From: Adiantum capillus-veneris
Lineage: Eukaryota; Streptophyta; Polypodiopsida; Polypodiales; Pteridaceae
Length of the DNA: 64,000 nucleotides
Assembly (NCBI GenBank): GCA_014529385.2
Contig: CM043944.1
Coordinates: 168,091,740 to 168,155,739, forward strand
Direction: 5' to 3'
In this document: in pieces, positions 56,671-64,000 of the stretch
Layout of the letters: every line of letters begins with the position of its first letter
Numbering within the stretch: the first letter of the stretch is position 1
The notes under the pieces: model-generated
The model's database searches: none
What the model saw: the letters and a program-made list of their open reading frames with translations, nothing else
Told to the model about the DNA's origin: nothing
Translations under genes and position numbers: made by a program

Positions 56671-56744
56671 TCATGTCCTCAAGGAATGGCACTTTCCTTT
56701 ACTATGTGCAAGCTCTCTTTCACCGCATCACTCCAGGGGGGATT

Positions 56745-56930
56745 TGTTATCATATACATGTGGTAGTGATGTGTATGAACACACATAGGACCGTCGGGAC
56801 ATTTTTTCCCTCACTAGGAGGTTTTGCCCCCGTGCATTGTATATACACCCATCATTCTAGGTCTATCTATCTTTCCATTGAACACTAGGTAATACAACCT
56901 CTGTTGTGTGCTTTGAGCTTCCTTCATATT
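56745..56930 (+). repeat. Probable 3' LTR of copia element H (end uncertain)
   Basis: Begins TGTTATCATATACATG after a polypurine-like run. It has a TATA-like TGTATATACACC at 56838. The right end was not defined. Confidence 0.55.
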
Positions 56931-57640
56931 CTCCAACCTGTGTGTGTTTTCCTACTACCTTAATTCCAAAAGAAAAAAGTAGAAGCTATTTTCAAACAAG
57001 CTTGCCCCTAATCCTAGCAATCTAGATACACCAGTGGGTTGTGGCTATCCATCCTTGTGGTGATTTGTGTTTGTGGAAATTTCTTGAACATTAAATTCTT
57101 AGCCTCCCAATACACAACATTGTCCATTTTGAAAATATATATATTTTCAGTCGGCATCATTTGCATCAACATTGAATGTTGCATAAGTTCGTTGCATAAA
57201 TGTAATAGGCCCCAATAGTCCCTTTTGATGCTCATTCTAGTCCATGATCTAAGAGAAAGCTAACATCATATACTCTGGTACCTTACTTGTCTTTGGTTGG
57301 GCCTTTGGTTTATGAGTATATCAATAATGACTTTCTCATGCCCTTGTATCTTCACTCATCATGATTGAAATTGTGCAACTAGCCTAACATAATTTTTAGC
57401 ATCCAAAGGCTCCATAATAGCAAGAAAGAGCATTGGGTAGAGGCAAGAAGCACCTCTATCTCAAGTGTAGCTACAACCACGAGCAAAGGAGTATTGAGCT
57501 GAATTTTTCATCTTCTTGTATGTATTATTCTACATACAGGAAGATGACAATTGCAACACTATCAACAAATCAGATGGAACTAAAAGTTGTAAACTAAGGG
57601 AAGATTGTGAGCTTAGTACAAATCAATATGCCAATAACTA
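56931..57640. other. Non-coding stretch
   Basis: No gene or element recognised. Confidence 0.4.
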
Positions 57641-57653
57641 TTGACGACCACCA

Positions 57654-58260
57654 ATGCCCACATCTCTTTTGTGCCATGGAAAATACATATATCAACAAGA
57701 TAGTAATCCTATACGTTCTTTGATGCGGACATACAAAGTAGCTATGGATTGGCAAGAGGATGCATTAGAGTTCATAATTAATGACACCTCTTATGTCACT
57801 CCACTAGCCAAAAGTGATCACTTGTGGGAAGAACAACCCATTGCTGCATATCCACAACAAGTGATAAAATGTACACATGTACGACATTTCAATGAACAAT
57901 CAATAAGACAGGTATGGGAGAAGAAATCAATCATGGCCACCAAACTCACAGATATGGCTACCCAAGGTCATAGCTTCAAAAATGACAACCAAAATGAAAC
58001 GGCATAGTACTCCTATAAAATTGTGACTACCTCAAAGCAATCATACTTGGCAGTGGCAATTAAAATGACAGTCAAAATCCACAACAAACCCATCCAAGTA
58101 TTAATGGATTCCAAAGAACACACAACCCCACCAACCTCAAATAGTGTAGACAACTTGGCAGTGGAAACCAAAAATACCGACTCGACACTTAGCCCAACTA
58201 TCTCCACCAACCACAATAACCAAATACAATTGGGTAACTAACATCCCACTAACATGTCAA
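57654..58260 (+). pseudogene. Gypsy-type protease-like remnant
   Basis: MRTYKVAMDWQEDALEFIIN aligns with the post-protease segment at 11.76-12.1 kb (MCTYKATPIWSMDSLQFIAN). Low-complexity Thr/Asn-rich sequence follows in both. No RT or integrase adjoins. Confidence 0.45.
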
Positions 58261-58307
58261 CCACAATTGAAATCATGCCATTGAAATCAATGACATAGGT
58301 ATTTGTT

Positions 58308-58803
58308 AAAATCATGACATAGGAATTTCAAAAACCCACAATCAAAGAAAGAGTGCAACATCTTCAAGCACTTTGCAGAAAACGTAAAATATATGAAGCC
58401 TCTACAACCAACACCATTGAACAAACAGTTCAATATCCACATCTTGCATAGCATAGTGTTTTCCCATGCATTTTTTTCATTCGCATGATAGGGCCACATT
58501 ACACGATCTTGCAGAGACACAATGTTACTGCCCATGCACATTGCACAACCTTTAACTAAAATCATGACATAGGAATTTCAAAAACCCACAATCAAAGAAA
58601 GAGTGCAACATCTACAAGCACTTTGCAAAAAACGTAAAATATATGAAGCCTCTACAACCAACACCACTGAACAAACAGTTCAATATCCACATCTTGCATA
58701 GCATAGTGTTTTCCCATACATTTTTTTCATTCGCATGATAGGGGCACATAACACGATCTTGCAGAGACACAATGTTACTGCCCATGCACATTGCACAACC
58801 TTT
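58308..58803. repeat. 250-bp tandem duplication
   Basis: AAAATCATGACATAGGAATT...CATTGCACAACCTTT occurs twice in tandem (58308 and 58558) and is almost identical, so the duplication is recent. Its minus strand matches 11300-11560. Confidence 0.95.
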
Positions 58804-58893
58804 TGTTCGGGACAACTCAAACTAGGAAGGAGGAAGTTTACTACCCATGCACATTGCATAACTTTTTGTTTGGGATGACTCAAACTAGGAAGT
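58778..58893. repeat. Approximate 55-bp tandem duplication
   Basis: CCCATGCACATTGCA...CAAACTAGGAAG occurs twice, overlapping the end of the 250-bp duplication. Confidence 0.75.
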
Positions 58894-58985
58894 GGGGAGT
58901 AGTAGTCTATGGCTACTGCAAAATGAAGAGAATTCATGTGGGGAGTAGTAGTCTATGGTTACTGCAAAATGAAGAGAATTCATGT
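58894..58985. repeat. 46-bp tandem duplication
   Basis: GGGGAGTAGTAGTCTATGG...GAGAATTCATGT occurs at 58894 and 58940 with one substitution. Confidence 0.95.
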
Positions 58986-59486
58986 GTAGAGTGTATAAAT
59001 TGTGTTTTTTTCTTTATTTTTTGCTTTTTATTTGGTTTTTACCTCTTATAAGGCATATTAATGATAAAATTTTGGCAATCACGATGCCTAGAGTGAGAGA
59101 ATGTATATATGAGTGTGAGGAATAATTTGGCTAATGTTTGGCTGAATAATAATAGATTTCAATAATGTTATTTAATTTTTAGCTAATAAGGATAAAAAAT
59201 CAGTAAAATTTCCAAGGAGAGCTAAAATCAAGTTTTGAAAGCAAACACCGAATCAACAAAGCAAAAGCTTCAAGCGTAGCGGCAAAAGATTTGGTGCAAA
59301 TCAAATTTTTAGCTAGCTTACTACTAGCCAAATTTGCAAAAACAAGGGTAAATAGTGACAAGAATATCCAAATCACGAGCTATTTGAGCCGCAGGTGATA
59401 TGACATGGGCAATCTAAGAAAAGAAGATAATAGTACACTTGGGGTTCTAGGTAAGTCGGATACTTATACCCAAAACCTCATCTGTC

Positions 59487-59490
<4 letters not shown>

Positions 59491-59573
<83 letters not shown>
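59491..59573. repeat. (TG)n microsatellite
   Basis: About 82 bp of TG with one TC interruption. Confidence 0.96.
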
Positions 59574-62601
<3,028 letters not shown>

Positions 62602-62879
62602 ATTCAATGACTTACAACACACGTCATGTTTTTGCCTACTACATGTCGTTGGAGCCACCACTCTACACTAGATTCTACAAGTACTACCTATATACCTTAC
62701 TCGGTATTTCCATATAGTCTGCACAACACAAAAAACACTAAAATGACCACAATTAAAATCAAAAGCCGATTTCCACAAGTTGCAAGGGCTTGACAGGAGG
62801 AACCAAAGTGATCCAAACTCCAAAAGAATTTTGGAAAATAAGCATCATGATATGTACTTCAAAGCCATATCATCAATTT

Positions 62880-63880
62880 CCAAATTAGTGAGGAAACATA
62901 TATCGTGATCCATGTGCCCCCTGCATCCAAACTTTAAAAGTTTTCTACATGAAACTCCCCATAACCCCATTGCTCTACACCAAAAACAATGAAAAATGGT
63001 GTCCAAACATGGATTGTGATCCATGTCCTCACTTGCTCAGGTTTGAATCAAATTATGCCAATATCTAGAACATAGCTTGGGAAGGCTTTTCCTAAAAGTT
63101 GTTGGAGTTTGGACATTCTTTGATCTAGAAACCCCAAATTTTCCATAGCTCAAAGTTCAAATGGTCAATTTGACCCAGAGCAGGCAAAAATGGTGCAAAA
63201 TCCAAAATGTCAATGCCCGATGACTATAGAAACATGTTAGGAAGCTACCCTACAAATTCCATGTCATTTTTCTCTAGAATATGGATCACAATCCATGTCT
63301 CGCAGATGCCATTACAGCCCAGATTTGGTCCACAAATAGCTTAGTGTACCTATAGGATAGGCGCATCAAGATTTTCAAAGAAATCTACATGTTTGGCTAA
63401 AATTCAAAAAATTGTACCTTCAGAGTCTTCAAGTATCAAAAATTAGGATTTTTTTAAAACAAAATCTTGAATTTAGAACATTGGGTGTTTTTACATGACC
63501 TAGGGAGCCAAAATGTGTCTTGGAAATGCTTAACATGAACATTAAATTGCGCATCATTGGTAAAAGATCCAACTAGAGTCAGATTATGGTGAAATCGACA
63601 AATAGGTGTTCTCTTTCATCAAGGCATCAGATCACAAAATTCTAACACCTACTAACCACAAGATTGTAACTAAAAAAGCTTAATAAGTCAATTTATTGGA
63701 AATATATGGCCATAAGCTGGAAATTTGTGCTAAGTTAGTGCTTTTGATCAAAATTTGAAAAGATCTCATTAGTGTGCTAGGATTTTCTATTAGGACACAC
63801 TCCCCAAATCTTAGTTCATTTTGTGACCAAACATGGATTGCGATCTATGTCCCCTCCCACATTTCTCACCAAAACCTAGC
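62880..63880. repeat. Quasi-periodic repeat region with CATGGATTGTGATCCATG core
   Basis: Near-palindromic phrases occur at about 62904 (CGTGATCCATGTG), 63009 (CATGGATTGTGATCCATG), 63281 (ATGGATCACAATCCATG) and 63833 (CATGGATTGCGATCTATG). The last three are spaced about 272 and 550 bp. No gene is visible. Confidence 0.7.
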
Positions 63881-64000
63881 CATCTTGATCCACATGCTAT
63901 TTATAGCCCAAGTCCAAGGTTTAAAGTCATTTAGATACTAAAATCCTTGTGGATCACAAGCACCTCCTCTGTAATGAGTGCCTCCATATAGTCGGAACTA

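Larger units (their letters stand above)
53258..56744 (+). mobile_element. 5'-truncated Ty1/copia retrotransposon (element H)
   Basis: The plus strand carries the copia order Gag knuckle, protease, GAG-pre-integrase, integrase, RT, RNase H, then a polypurine-like CCAGGGGGGATT and a probable 3' LTR starting at 56745. The 5' LTR and most of Gag are absent; the left end joins the chromovirus remnant I. Several stops and frameshifts make it inactive. Confidence 0.9.

Overview
This is eukaryotic nuclear DNA from a land plant with a large, repeat-rich genome. It has spliced GT-AG exons of a plant-type methyltransferase gene, plant-type Ty3/gypsy (including chromodomain-bearing chromovirus) and Ty1/copia retrotransposons primed by initiator-Met tRNA, a LINE, and very abundant (AG)n and (TG)n microsatellites and G/C homopolymers. 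Introns above 20 kb filled with nested elements fit a fern, lycophyte or gymnosperm. A fern is my guess, but the sequence alone does not prove it.

The only host gene I recognise with confidence is a METTL13/EEF1AKMT4-like SAM-dependent methyltransferase on the plus strand. Six exons lie at 7890-8853 and a seventh at 30614-30768. They join in frame across six introns, the last about 21.8 kb long. The first coding exon is not in the window, so intron 1 must hold at least the first ~7.9 kb. That intron contains a decayed minus-strand LINE (915-3330 and 7340-7680) split by a 4-kb non-autonomous LTR element (element A, 3363-7334).

The 21.8-kb last intron (8854-30613) is a transposon nest. It contains a degenerate gypsy pol on the minus strand (element F, 11764-14450) and a gypsy gag on the plus strand (element E, 15369-16423). 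E is interrupted by a second, minus-strand copy of element A (A', about 16424-29382). A' is itself interrupted by a solo LTR (element D, 16441-17052, TSD GGGCA), a 6.4-kb chromovirus (element B, 18209-24609, TSD CGGGC) and a 3-kb LTR element with an unrecognised ORF (element C, 25163-28157). Elements A/A', B and D share a conserved LTR block around GGCGCC. A's Gag is homologous to B's, which suggests that A is a parasite of B-type chromoviruses.

From 31 to 40 kb the window is mostly low-coding DNA with microsatellites, a fold-back, short duplications and a few unrecognised ORFs. From 40.5 to 48.2 kb it holds degenerate plus-strand gypsy remnants, including an LTR at 44759 and an integrase pseudogene at 46110-46895. 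From 48.9 to 50.5 kb there is a quasi-periodic (about 280 bp) repeat. From 51.7 to 53.25 kb there is the 3' end of a minus-strand chromovirus, abutting a 5'-truncated copia element (53258-56744 plus LTR). From 57.6 to 59 kb there is a gypsy protease remnant and nested tandem duplications. From 59 to 64 kb the sequence is AT-rich and without recognisable genes, with two long TG microsatellites and, at 62.9-63.9 kb, another block of the ~275-bp quasi-periodic repeat.

Almost all retroelement reading frames carry stops or frameshifts. Nothing here looks like an intact autonomous mobile element.
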